A stretch of DNA of 55,977 nt from an uncultured Porphyromonadaceae bacterium (GCA_947177135.1 CAMWTI010000003.1:1-55977), one strand, 5' to 3'. Shown: positions 22,593-32,355, counted from the stretch's first letter. Numbers and translations are program-made. The notes: generated by a model not told the origin, from the letters alone.

Positions 22593-23450
22593 ATGTCAAC
22601 TCCCTCTTTTGAGCAAATGCTCGAAGCCGGCTGTCACTTCGGCCACCTCAAGCGCAAATGGAATCCCGCCATGGCTCCTTATATTTTCATGGAGCGCAAC
22701 GGCATCCACATCATTGACCTCTACAAGACCCAGGCCAAGCTTGAAGAAGCGGCTGCCGCACTCAAAAGCATTGCCAAGGCAGGCAAGAAAGTGCTTTTTG
22801 TAGCTACAAAGAAACAAGCCAAGCAGGTAATCGCCGACAAAGCATCTGCAGTCGGAATGCCTTTCGTGGTTGAACGCTGGCCCGGCGGCATGCTGACCAA
22901 CTTCCCCACCATCCGCAAGGCTGTGAAGAAGATGACCGCCATTGATAAAATGACCAAAGACGGCACCTTCGACAACCTCTCGAAACGCGAAAAGCTCCAG
23001 ATCACCCGCCAGCGCGCCAAGCTCGAAAAGAACCTCGGTTCCATCGCCGACATGAGCCGTCTTCCTTCAGCTCTGTTTGTGGTTGACGTACACAAAGAGC
23101 ACATCGCAGTGGCAGAAGCCGTGCGCCTGGGCATCCCCGTGTTCGCCATGGTCGACACCAACTCCGATCCCTCGCAGGTTGACTTCGTGATCCCCGCCAA
23201 CGACGACGCATCAAAGTCGATCGAACTGGTTCTGGACACCGTTATCGCTGCCATGAACGAAGGCTTGGAAGAGCGCAAGGTTGAAAAGGCCGACAGCAAC
23301 GCCGCTGAAGCCGAAGCTGCCGAAGGCGCCGCCGAACCCCGCCGTCAGCGTCGCCGCACCGCACGTCCTGCAAACGCCGACAACGCCGAGCACGTAGCCA
23401 CAGCCGCTCCTGCCGAAGCTGCCGCTGAAGAAGCATCGGCCGCCGAATAA
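22593..23450 (+). CDS. rpsB: 30S ribosomal protein S2 with Ala/Glu/Arg-rich C-terminal extension
   Basis: FEQMLEAGCHFGHLKRKWNPAMAPYIF, RWPGGMLTNFPTI, VDTNSDPSQVDFVIPANDDA; ATG 22593. Confidence 0.97.
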   Translation: MSTPSFEQMLEAGCHFGHLKRKWNPAMAPYIFMERNGIHIIDLYKTQAKLEEAAAALKSIAKAGKKVLFVATKKQAKQVIADKASAVGMPFVVERWPGGMLTNFPTIRKAVKKMTAIDKMTKDGTFDNLSKREKLQITRQRAKLEKNLGSIADMSRLPSALFVVDVHKEHIAVAEAVRLGIPVFAMVDTNSDPSQVDFVIPANDDASKSIELVLDTVIAAMNEGLEERKVEKADSNAAEAEAAEGAAEPRRQRRRTARPANADNAEHVATAAPAEAAAEEASAAE

Positions 23451-23474
23451 GACTCCAAGGCCAAGATAAAATCC

Positions 23475-23523
23475 ATAGTCTGACTGGCCGACATCATACG
23501 CCGACCAATCAGACTATTTTTTA
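23475..23523 (+). terminator. Hairpin with T-tract between rpsB and tsf
   Basis: ATAGTCTGAcTGG...CCAaTCAGACTAT followed by TTTTTT. Confidence 0.8.
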
Positions 23524-23564
23524 ATTTCCCCAGTTAAAACAACTCTTAAACTCCCTTACACAAT

Positions 23565-24557
23565 ATGGCAGTTACAATGGCAGAAATCACCAAGCTGCGC
23601 CACCTCACCAGCGCCGGCCTGATGGACTGCAAGAAAGCCCTCGCCGAAACCAACGGCGACATCGAAGCAGCAGTAGAAATTCTCCGCAAAAAAGGTCAGG
23701 CTGTCGCCGCCAAACGCGAAGATCGCGAAGCAGCCGAAGGCTGCGTTCTCTCTAAGAACGAAGGCTCTTTCGCAGCTATACTCGCACTGAACTGCGAAAC
23801 CGACTTCGTGGCAAAGAACGCCGGATTTGTCGCCCTCACCAACCTCATTCTCGACAACGCCGTTGCCGCCAAAGCAAAGAACGTTGAAGAAGTCAAAGCC
23901 CTGGTAATCGACGGCCGCACCGTTGCTGATCTCATCGTGGAAGAAGTCGGCAAAACCGGCGAAAAGATGGAAATCGGCGCATATGAATGCCTTGAAGCTC
24001 CCTCGACCACTTCATACAACCACCTGGGCAACAAGCTTGCCACTATCGTCGGATTCAACCTCGAAGGAGTTGACTATCAGGTTGGCCGTGACGTGGCCAT
24101 GCAGGTTGCATCGATGAACCCTGTGGCTGTGGACCGCGACAGCGTGCCTGCCGCTATCGTTGAATCAGAACGCAACGTGGCTATCGAAAAGACCAAAGAA
24201 GAACTGGTGAAGAAAGCTGTCAACAACGCTCTCAGCAAAGCCGGTCTCAACCCCAACCACTTCGACACCGACGCTCACATCGACTCCAACCTCTCGAAAG
24301 GATGGATCAATGAGGAAGAAGCTGCAAAGGGCCGCCAGATCATTGCCGAAGCGTCTGAAGCCGCTGCCGCCTCGATCAAGGAGCAGATGGTCCAGAACAT
24401 CGCCACCGGCCGCGTCAACAAGTTCTTCAAGGAATCCTGCCTCACAGAACAGGAATTCATCAAAGAACCCAAAGAAACCGTGGCCCAGTATCTCAACGGC
24501 GCCATGAAAGGCCTGACCGTTTCTGCATTCAAGCGCGTCAACCTCAACCAGGACTGA
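23565..24557 (+). CDS. tsf: Translation elongation factor Ts
   Basis: AEITKLRHLTSAGLMDCKKALAETNGDIEAAVEILRKKG, NCETDFVAKN. Confidence 0.97.
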   Translation: MAVTMAEITKLRHLTSAGLMDCKKALAETNGDIEAAVEILRKKGQAVAAKREDREAAEGCVLSKNEGSFAAILALNCETDFVAKNAGFVALTNLILDNAVAAKAKNVEEVKALVIDGRTVADLIVEEVGKTGEKMEIGAYECLEAPSTTSYNHLGNKLATIVGFNLEGVDYQVGRDVAMQVASMNPVAVDRDSVPAAIVESERNVAIEKTKEELVKKAVNNALSKAGLNPNHFDTDAHIDSNLSKGWINEEEAAKGRQIIAEASEAAAASIKEQMVQNIATGRVNKFFKESCLTEQEFIKEPKETVAQYLNGAMKGLTVSAFKRVNLNQD

Positions 24558-24608
24558 TTGCCGCAACAACAGATTTTCCCGCATCAGACCGGGATAACAA
24601 GCATATCC

Positions 24609-24645
24609 GGAAGGTCGCGGTTTGCCGCGGCCTTCCTTTCATTTT
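24609..24645 (+). terminator. Terminator after tsf
   Basis: GGAAGGTCGCGG-tttg-CCGCGGCCTTCC then tttcattttt. Confidence 0.8.
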
Positions 24646-24683
24646 TCAGATACATATCATCCACTCTCTTCATTTCCGTCTTC

Positions 24684-26987
24684 ATGAAAAAATCAGCCAT
24701 TGCCATATTGTGTGCATGCGCCGCATCAACCATGTCGGCCCACGTGATAACACCAGCCGAAGCCCTGGGACGCGCGGCGGGAGCACGTGTCGCGGCACTC
24801 AGTCCCGACGCTGCCTCCGTGCCTGACCCGAGTGTCACTGTCAGCTGCTCCGACGGCCTTCCCGCCTTATATATTTTTGCCTCCGAAACTGGCGAAGGCT
24901 TCCTGATGCTCTCGGCCGACTCTGACGCGACGCCGGTTGTAGGTTACGCCGATTCCGGAACATTCCAACCAGACTGCATTCCCGACAATATGAAAGCGTG
25001 GTTAGAATTCTATGCCGCAGAAATCAAAGCGAGCCGCACAGTCAGCTCTCCTGCGCTCCGCGATATCGAGCGCCCTCAACGCCCGCCGATAGACCCGATC
25101 GTCACAAGCCGGTGGAACCAGAACGCTCCCTACAACCTTCTCTGCCCAGACGAATCAGCCACCGGGTGTGTGGCCACCGCCATGGCCCAGGTGATGCGGG
25201 TGATGGAATATCCTGACAAATGCTCTGGAGGCACATTCTCCTACACGTACACGGCACAAAATCTGAACCGGACGATATCGCTCAATTTCGACAACATATC
25301 GCTCGACTGGGCAAACATGACAGACAGCTACGGCGCAGAATCGACCGACGCCGAAAACCAGGCCATAGCCACACTGATGTATGCCATCGGCGTGTCCGCA
25401 CAGATGAACTATGGTCCGTCGTCAAGCGCCAGCGCCACTTCCTTGGCCGAGGGACTGATACGCAATTTCGGATTCTCCAGATCGCTGACCCCCGACAGAC
25501 GCGACTGGCACACGCTGATTGACTGGGAAGACATCATCTATGCCGAACTGGAAAAAGGAATGCCCGTATATTATGACGGAGGAAACGACAAGAGCGCCCA
25601 CGCTTTCGTTGTCGACGGATACAGCGACAACGGATTCTTCCACTTGAACTGGGGCTGGGGCGGATTGAGCGACGGGTATTTCCGGCTCTCGGCACTTGAC
25701 CCCGCAAACCAGGGCATCGGAGGATCGGCCTCGGGCTACAATTTTTATCAAAGCATACTTACCGGGCTGGAGCCGAAGGGCACGCCCGCTGAAGAGGAGG
25801 AGCTGAAACACAATCTGTTATTTTCAAGCGGCAATCCCGTTTCAATAAACACCGACACAGCCTATACAGGCGAAAACGTGACAATCCGCGGAGGGTCATT
25901 CAATGTATCGGCCATGGATGCCGAAAACGTGACCCTGACAATCAAATTCACTTCGGTCAGCGACGGATCCGTGACATATGCAAGCCAGGGATTATATTAT
26001 CCGCAGCTGCCGCCAAACACCGGCTTCAACGAATATCCCGTGACGCTTCCCGCTCTGGGAGATGGTGAATACATTGTCAGCCGCGCCGTCATAAACAAAT
26101 ACGGCAAAGCCTTCGACGTCCATTCTCCTGTCGGAAGCGGCACCCTGCATGCCTCCGTCGCCAATACCAGAGTCTCCTTCACCTCCACAGGCAGGCCAGA
26201 ATTGAAAATAACGCTGGATTCCGCTCCTGACGAAGCCTATTCCGGCAAGCTCTTCGCCATGGAGCTTTCGATCACAAACAATGACAAAGTCTATCACCAC
26301 GGCGGAGTCAGAATCTGCTTGTCGGAGAACGACAGCCAGTCCGACACACCGATCGCCTGCATGTGTCTGTTCCAGATCGATCTCGACCCAGGTGAAACAA
26401 CGGTTGTCAACGCCATCTGCGAAGTCCCGTCGGACATCACTCCGGGTGAATATTTCCTCACTGCCACCAACGAGGACTACAGCGCCATATATACCTCACA
26501 ACCCATCACCGTGAGCGACGCCGGCACCACCATCATGACATTCGGCACATTGCGTTGCACCGATCCCGCCCGCGACGGCATCCAATTCCGCTTTTCGGCC
26601 ACATGCGACGAAGGTTATTTCAGCGAGCGGATATACCTGTATCTGTTTGATCCCGATCTCAACCCAGGCACGGTGGCATCGACCGTCAGCGACCCATTGT
26701 TCATCGGCCGCGGAGAGACGGTCACAGTCGACATGAGCCTGTCATACGCGCAAGGGACTGTCGGCAAGCGATACATAGCTGCCATATACCGCCTCGTCAA
26801 CGGCGTTTTGGAGCAGGCCGCCAACGCCATTTATGTCACTTTGGGAGAATCGGGCCTCAAGCCAGTCGTGACACCCGGACCTGATGCAGCCGGCCACACG
26901 TTCGACGCGCTTGGACGCCCGATCGCCGACCCATTCCGGCCAGGCCTTCACATCGCCCCGACAGGCAAGACGCTACGCATGCGCTGA
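24684..26987 (+). CDS. Secreted C10 (streptopain/SpeB-like) cysteine peptidase
   Basis: WNQNAPYNLLCP...TGCVATAMAQVM (Cys), HAFVVDGYSDNGFFHLNWGWGG (His) motifs; signal peptide from ATG 24684. Confidence 0.92.
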   Translation: MKKSAIAILCACAASTMSAHVITPAEALGRAAGARVAALSPDAASVPDPSVTVSCSDGLPALYIFASETGEGFLMLSADSDATPVVGYADSGTFQPDCIPDNMKAWLEFYAAEIKASRTVSSPALRDIERPQRPPIDPIVTSRWNQNAPYNLLCPDESATGCVATAMAQVMRVMEYPDKCSGGTFSYTYTAQNLNRTISLNFDNISLDWANMTDSYGAESTDAENQAIATLMYAIGVSAQMNYGPSSSASATSLAEGLIRNFGFSRSLTPDRRDWHTLIDWEDIIYAELEKGMPVYYDGGNDKSAHAFVVDGYSDNGFFHLNWGWGGLSDGYFRLSALDPANQGIGGSASGYNFYQSILTGLEPKGTPAEEEELKHNLLFSSGNPVSINTDTAYTGENVTIRGGSFNVSAMDAENVTLTIKFTSVSDGSVTYASQGLYYPQLPPNTGFNEYPVTLPALGDGEYIVSRAVINKYGKAFDVHSPVGSGTLHASVANTRVSFTSTGRPELKITLDSAPDEAYSGKLFAMELSITNNDKVYHHGGVRICLSENDSQSDTPIACMCLFQIDLDPGETTVVNAICEVPSDITPGEYFLTATNEDYSAIYTSQPITVSDAGTTIMTFGTLRCTDPARDGIQFRFSATCDEGYFSERIYLYLFDPDLNPGTVASTVSDPLFIGRGETVTVDMSLSYAQGTVGKRYIAAIYRLVNGVLEQAANAIYVTLGESGLKPVVTPGPDAAGHTFDALGRPIADPFRPGLHIAPTGKTLRMR

Positions 26988-27036
26988 CTTCATGAAAAAT
27001 AGTCTGCGGAATTGTTCCTTTTACGCGAATTTTTAG

Positions 27037-27044
27037 TAATTTTG
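27037..27044 (+). promoter_or_regulatory. -7 element for the clostripain gene
   Basis: TAATTTTG 10 nt upstream of ATG 27055; upstream TTG at 27012. Confidence 0.55.
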
Positions 27045-27054
27045 CCATTGACAC

Positions 27055-28206
27055 ATGATTAGATACATAACTCTGGCTATTGCCACGGCGCTGACTCTGT
27101 CAGCCTGCCACAACGACAGATCCTCCGAGCCCGCCACAGCTCCGATGACAGTCGTGGTGTATATGGCCGCAGACAATTCGCTGGGACGTGACCGCAAGGA
27201 CATGGACGACATAAACGAAATGATTGCGGCCAAGCGTTCGGGAGCGTTGTCAGACGGCAGTCGTGTCATGGTCTATCGGGCCGAGTACAAGACGGGGCGC
27301 CAACGCCTTCTCGAGCTGAAGAATGATTCGCTCCACACAATCAGGGAATATGACCGCACGCTGGCATCGACCGATCCGGAACGCATGCGTCAGGTCCTCG
27401 CCGACGCACGCACCCTGGCTCCGGCTGCCGAATACGGCCTGGTGCTCTGGAGCCATGCGCTCGGATGGACAAACTCGACAGTTGATCCGGCGCCATATTC
27501 GGTCGCGCCCCGCAGCTTCGGCGACGATCTTTCGGCCAACCGAAAGATGACCGTCAGCGAACTTGGCGCGGCCCTTGACTCGGCTGCATGGAAATACATC
27601 TATTTCGATTGTTGCCTGATGGCCTCGGTCGAAGTGGCCTATGAACTGCGCCATGCCACAGAACTGATATATGCGTCGGTAACGGAGACACCGTATGACG
27701 GTTGTCCATACGACAAAGCGCTTGCCCTGCTTGCCGACGGATCGGAACAGGCGCTCCGCGCCATATCTCATGCCGTGGCCTCGCATTACGGACTTTCCAC
27801 TCGCGGCAGCTGTCCGGTATCGGCGTCTGTGATCTCTACTGCCGGACTTGACCGCCTGGCCGACGTGACGGCCCGTATCTACCGGTCAGGGCGTGAACTG
27901 CCGGATGACTTCGAGCCTCAGCAATATTATCACAGCTACCGCTACCCGTCATACCGCTACAATGATCTGGAACAATACATCGAAGCTGTTTGTTCTGAAG
28001 ATGCCCTGCTTGACGAATGGCGCGAGGCGCTTGCGGCCACGGTGCGCCACCAGCTCCACTCCGACTGGATATGGTCCGACATCGAGATCATGCGCCATTG
28101 CGGACTGAGCACGCGGATCATACGCACTCCCGAACAAATCTCGACTCTGGGATACGACCGCCTGCAATGGTGGACCGACGTGGCGTCTCATCTTGAAATT
28201 CAATAA
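27055..28206 (+). CDS. Clostripain-family (C11) cysteine peptidase lipoprotein
   Basis: MTVVVYMAADNSL, GLVLWSHALGW (His), YIYFDCCLMASVEVAYELR (Cys); lipobox LSAC. Confidence 0.92.
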   Translation: MIRYITLAIATALTLSACHNDRSSEPATAPMTVVVYMAADNSLGRDRKDMDDINEMIAAKRSGALSDGSRVMVYRAEYKTGRQRLLELKNDSLHTIREYDRTLASTDPERMRQVLADARTLAPAAEYGLVLWSHALGWTNSTVDPAPYSVAPRSFGDDLSANRKMTVSELGAALDSAAWKYIYFDCCLMASVEVAYELRHATELIYASVTETPYDGCPYDKALALLADGSEQALRAISHAVASHYGLSTRGSCPVSASVISTAGLDRLADVTARIYRSGRELPDDFEPQQYYHSYRYPSYRYNDLEQYIEAVCSEDALLDEWREALAATVRHQLHSDWIWSDIEIMRHCGLSTRIIRTPEQISTLGYDRLQWWTDVASHLEIQ

Positions 28207-28227
28207 CTGTTAACTCAAAAATCTCTG

Positions 28228-29067
28228 ATGGAAAAATTTATTTCGAGCGATGCGCTCAACGATTTCCTCCACACCATTATCAACTCATCGGTATCGTTTG
28301 TGATTCACCTGGCGATCGCTATCGTGGTCTTCTATGTCGGCCGCTGGATCATCAGCCGCCTCTATCGCTGGGTCCACAATATGCTCAACAAGCGCAAGGC
28401 CGACCAGTCGCTGACAACATTTCTGCTCTCCCTTGTCAGAATCACGCTGTATTTCCTGCTGATCGTTGTGGTCATAGGCATTCTCGGCATAGAGACCAGC
28501 TCGTTCATCGCGCTGTTTGCCTCGGCCGGAGTGGCAATCGGCATGGCTCTGAGCGGCACGCTCCAGAACTTTGCCGGAGGAGTGCTGATCCTGCTGCTCA
28601 AACCATACAAAGTCGGCGACTTCATTGAAGCGCAAGGCTTCACCGGCACCGTCAAAGAGATCCAGATCTTCTCGACCATTCTCACCACCGGCGACAACAA
28701 ATCGATCATCATCCCCAACGGTCCGCTTTCAACCGGTTCAATCAACAATTATTCGCGCGAAGAGAAGCGCCGTGTGGACTGGACTGTCAGCATCGCCTAT
28801 GGCTCGGACTATCAGAAAGCGGTTGAAACCGTGAAAGGGCTGCTTGCCTCCAATCCCGCCGTGATCACCGACGGATCTTCGCCAGAGCCTATGGTCGAGA
28901 TCGGAGCCCTTGCGGCAAGTTCGGTCGACCTCACCGTCAGAGCATGGGTCAAGAGCGCCGACTATTGGGACGTGTTCTTTGGAATGAACCGCGCCATGCT
29001 CACCGCTCTGCCCGCCGCCGGAGTGCAGTTCCCCTTCCCGCAACTCGACGTGCACATGGTCAAATAA
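28228..29067 (+). CDS. Small-conductance mechanosensitive channel (MscS family)
   Basis: FASAGVAIGMALSGTLQNFAGGVLILLLKPYKVGDFIEAQGFTGTVKEIQIFSTIL. Confidence 0.95.
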   Translation: MEKFISSDALNDFLHTIINSSVSFVIHLAIAIVVFYVGRWIISRLYRWVHNMLNKRKADQSLTTFLLSLVRITLYFLLIVVVIGILGIETSSFIALFASAGVAIGMALSGTLQNFAGGVLILLLKPYKVGDFIEAQGFTGTVKEIQIFSTILTTGDNKSIIIPNGPLSTGSINNYSREEKRRVDWTVSIAYGSDYQKAVETVKGLLASNPAVITDGSSPEPMVEIGALAASSVDLTVRAWVKSADYWDVFFGMNRAMLTALPAAGVQFPFPQLDVHMVK

Positions 29068-29090
29068 TAACGGCGATCACGCACTGAAAG

Positions 29091-30008
29091 ATGCAATTTA
29101 CCGTCAACGTGCTCGGATGCGGCTCCGCGGTGCCGACGCTGAGACATCAGCCGGCATCGCAGGTCATTGACCACCGCGATCGCCTTTTCATGGTGGACTG
29201 CGGTGAAGGCGCCCAGCTTCAGATGCGTCGTATGAAGCTGAAATTCAGCCGGGTCAACCACATATTCCTGTCGCATTTGCACGGTGACCACTTTCTTGGA
29301 CTGCCGGGGCTACTCTCAACCATGGCCCTGCATGAAAAAGGGTCGGCAGTCACGGTCTACACCTTCAAGGAGGGTGCCGAAATCATCGGATCGATGCTCC
29401 GGTTCATCTGCGGCGACACTCCGTTCGACCTCCGATTCCGCATTCTCGCTCCAGGCTCGCGCGAAGTGATCTATGAAGATCAGTCGCTCACAGTCAGCTG
29501 CTTTCCGCTCTATCACCGTGTGCCGGCGCTCGGCTTCATCTTCCGGGAGAAGCCGAAGCCGCTGACGGTGAACGGCGATATGGTTAAATTTCATCAAGTG
29601 CCGCACTACATGATCCCATCCGTCAGAGCCGGAGCGGACTTCGTGAAACCCGACGGATCGGTAGTGCCCAACAGCCATCTGACACTGCCGTCCCCGCCGG
29701 CCATGAGCTATGCCTACTGCTCGGACACAATGTTTGATCCGAGAGTGGCCGCCGATGTGGAAGGTACGGACACGATATACCATGAAGCCACTTATGGCGA
29801 ATCCGAGGCCCATCTGGCGCGGCCGAGAGGACATTCCACCGCCGCACAGGCCGGCATCATAGCCCGCATGGCCGGTGCCCGCCGACTGATTCTCGGACAC
29901 TTTTCAAAACGCTATTTTGACGAAGCTCCGCTGGTGGAGCAGGCGCGCGCCGAATTCAACGGCGATGTCATCGCTGCCAACGAGGGCATGAAAATCAACT
30001 TGCTATGA
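29091..30008 (+). CDS. rnz: Ribonuclease Z
   Basis: GCGSAVPT, FLSHLHGDHFLGLPGLL metallo-beta-lactamase motif, RLILGHFSKRY. Confidence 0.95.
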   Translation: MQFTVNVLGCGSAVPTLRHQPASQVIDHRDRLFMVDCGEGAQLQMRRMKLKFSRVNHIFLSHLHGDHFLGLPGLLSTMALHEKGSAVTVYTFKEGAEIIGSMLRFICGDTPFDLRFRILAPGSREVIYEDQSLTVSCFPLYHRVPALGFIFREKPKPLTVNGDMVKFHQVPHYMIPSVRAGADFVKPDGSVVPNSHLTLPSPPAMSYAYCSDTMFDPRVAADVEGTDTIYHEATYGESEAHLARPRGHSTAAQAGIIARMAGARRLILGHFSKRYFDEAPLVEQARAEFNGDVIAANEGMKINLL

Positions 30009-30472
30009 CTGAACTGACCCCTGCGATCGAAGCTGAAGACACGCGTATGATGATGCTTGCCCTGCGCGAGGCCCGTGCGGCCGGCGAAGCCGGCGAAGTG
30101 CCCATAGGCGCCGTAGTGGCATGCGGCGGCAGGATAGTCGGCCGCGGACACAATCTGACAGAAGCACTCACCGACGTGACTGCCCATGCCGAAATGCAGG
30201 CCATCACTGCCGCGGCCCAAACACTCGGCGGCAAGTATCTGCGCGACTGCACGCTGTATGTGACAGTGGAGCCCTGCCTGATGTGCGCCGGTGCGATCGG
30301 ATGGAGCCAGGTCGGACGTCTGGTCTATGGCGCCGAAGACCCCAGACGCGGCTACAAAGGACTGACACGAACCGACCGACCGGCTCTGCACCCGGCCACC
30401 GAAGTGCGCTCAGGAGTGCTGGCCGACGAGGCCCTGTCGTTGCTGCGCTCCTTTTTTGCCAAACGCCGCTGA
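30005..30472 (+). CDS. tadA: tRNA-specific adenosine deaminase-like (TadA family)
   Basis: HAEMQAI, TVEPCLMCAGAIGWSQVGRLVYGAEDPRRGY; ATGA overlap with rnz. Confidence 0.9.
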   Translation: MTELTPAIEAEDTRMMMLALREARAAGEAGEVPIGAVVACGGRIVGRGHNLTEALTDVTAHAEMQAITAAAQTLGGKYLRDCTLYVTVEPCLMCAGAIGWSQVGRLVYGAEDPRRGYKGLTRTDRPALHPATEVRSGVLADEALSLLRSFFAKRR

Positions 30473-30517
30473 TTGGCAAAAATTTCTTAAAAAGGATCTT
30501 TTCTACCCAGATTTTAG

Positions 30518-30525
30518 TATATTTG
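30518..30525 (+). promoter_or_regulatory. -7 element for AraC-type regulator
   Basis: TATATTTG. Confidence 0.5.
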
Positions 30526-30556
30526 CCCCATTAATTGGTAAATATAGGAAAAACTT

Positions 30557-31483
30557 ATGATTGAATCGGTATCCTTGCAAGAGATGCGGCGGCTGCATGA
30601 AATCGCCAACTATTCCGGGAAACGCTCGGAAATGGACTATGTATACGTCCATGTGACTCCCGGCGGAGATGTCGACGCGGCCAGAGAATTGCAGCGAGCC
30701 ATCCGGTTCAACGGCATGATCATCACTCTGGTAGTGGGCGGACAGATGAACCTCACCGTCAATATGGAATACTATAAACTGCGCCGCAACTCCATGTTTG
30801 TGGCCGGCCCGAATTCCATAATCAACGTCGACTATGAATCAATCAAGGATCTGGAAGCCTACGTGCTGTTTGTCTCTACTGACTTTCTCCGCGACCTCAA
30901 TTTCGAGATCGTGGTGCTCAATTCCATACCGCTGGGCATGAAGTCCGGACCATGCACCATGCTCACCGAGATGGAAGTAAAGATGCTTTCGTCATATCTG
31001 GACCTGCTTGACGCCAACGCGCGCCACAACGAAATCCAAGGCGACAAGCATCTGGTCAAGAGCATATCGCGCACACTTCTCACGGCAACCTTCTATCAGA
31101 TCATGGTCATCGGCATGAAACGTCGCTCCGAAGCCGAAGATGAAGCCGCCCATAAGCCTCGCAGCCGGCGAATGATCTATACCCATGAATTCGTGAGACT
31201 TGTGCGAAAACATTTCAGATATGAGCGCTCGGTGGCCTTCTATGCCGGAAAACTATGCATGTCGGCTAAATACCTGTCGCTGGTCGTAAAAGACTGCACC
31301 GGCCACTCGGCCGCAGAGATCATTGACGACCACGTGATTCTCGAAGCGAAGAATCTGCTCCGGTTTTCGGGCAAAAACATCCAGCAGGTGGCATATGAAC
31401 TTAATTTTTCCAACCAGTCGTCTTTTGGAAAATACTTCAAGCACCTGACCGGAATGTCGCCCAGCGAATTCCAGAACTCCTGA
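30557..31483 (+). CDS. AraC-family transcriptional regulator
   Basis: C-terminal RSVAFYAGKLCMSAKYLSLVVKDCTGHSAAEIIDDHVILEAKNLLRFSGKNIQQVAYELNFSNQSSFGKYFKHLTGMSPSEFQ. Confidence 0.93.
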   Translation: MIESVSLQEMRRLHEIANYSGKRSEMDYVYVHVTPGGDVDAARELQRAIRFNGMIITLVVGGQMNLTVNMEYYKLRRNSMFVAGPNSIINVDYESIKDLEAYVLFVSTDFLRDLNFEIVVLNSIPLGMKSGPCTMLTEMEVKMLSSYLDLLDANARHNEIQGDKHLVKSISRTLLTATFYQIMVIGMKRRSEAEDEAAHKPRSRRMIYTHEFVRLVRKHFRYERSVAFYAGKLCMSAKYLSLVVKDCTGHSAAEIIDDHVILEAKNLLRFSGKNIQQVAYELNFSNQSSFGKYFKHLTGMSPSEFQNS

Positions 31484-31620
31484 CCCCACAGCCCCCCAAA
31501 AAATATTTCATTAAATTAATGATGCTTATTTAGTGATTCGAGCAGATGCTTACCAGGGATATGCCGGCAGCGACATTCTAAGATAGTCTGGTCTGAGGGT
31601 GAAGGTAGTTGGTAATTGAT

Positions 31621-31651
31621 TTGTAATTTAAGAAAATAATTGCGACCTTTG
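31621..31651 (+). promoter_or_regulatory. Candidate promoter for a non-coding transcript/long leader
   Basis: TTG (31621-31623), 20-nt spacer, GACCTTTG (one mismatch to TAnnTTTG). Confidence 0.5.
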
Positions 31652-31654
31652 CAC

Positions 31655-31975
31655 TATCAGTAATTTTTGTTGTCTAAACAACGAGTTATTGATTGTTAAC
31701 ATATTAAAGCGTTTATCAGCGCTAATTCTTGTTCGCTTGAAATCTGGCAGTTTCATATTCTGAATCAAGAATGACGCAACGATGGATGCCTATGTGGATA
31801 TGCATATTATCCGATTCTAAAACCGCTCTGCATGTAAGGGAACGGTTCTGGAATCAGGTTGATATATCATATCGGCGTGGGGCCTCTGCGTTGCTCGTTC
31901 TATTCAGAAGGGTATTTGCCAGAGCCTCAAGCGTAGGAACGAGTGACCGATATAGACTTCCACGCTTTTTATTTT
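31655..31975 (+). ncRNA. Candidate structured RNA or long 5' leader of unknown class ending in a terminator-like stem
   Basis: GATTC/GAATC+AACCG/CGGTT (31813-31855), CTCGTTC/GAACGAG (31894-31900/31937-31943), GCGTGG/CCACGC + TTTTTATTTT (31875-31880/31960-31975); no convincing protein. Confidence 0.45.
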
Positions 31976-32022
31976 ATCCTTCGGCCTGATAGGGAGTACG
32001 GGCATTCGAGCTAATATATAGT

Positions 32023-32355
32023 ATGTCTAATGTCACCGATATACACATAGGAAAGGAAATACGTCGTGTCGTTGAAGAACGGGGCATCTCAATGAAGAAA
32101 TTTGCGGACTTACTATGCTGTGAGCGCAATTCATTATATTATATGTTTTCGCAGCCAAGCATCGATATAAAACGACTGCTAAGGATTTCAAATATTCTCC
32201 ATTATGATTTCTTATCGTTATATACCTATGAAAATCAGCTGCATTCCATCGAAAATGATTTCCTTGGCATTGTAAGATTGCCAATTTCGGCTAAAGCCGA
32301 TTTTATGACTCAATACCCGACTGCTACAATCGTAGACTTAACAGCCTGCAAATAA
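32023..32355 (+). CDS. Small helix-turn-helix (XRE-like) regulator
   Basis: GKEIRRVVEERGISMKKFADLLCCERNSLYYMFSQPSIDIKRLLRISNIL HTH. Confidence 0.8.
   Translation: MSNVTDIHIGKEIRRVVEERGISMKKFADLLCCERNSLYYMFSQPSIDIKRLLRISNILHYDFLSLYTYENQLHSIENDFLGIVRLPISAKADFMTQYPTATIVDLTACK

Noticed and set aside
31771-31989. 72-aa ORF in the 31.65-31.97 kb non-coding region
   Set aside because: Arg/Ser-rich, no family resemblance, overlaps stable RNA helices; better explained as structured RNA
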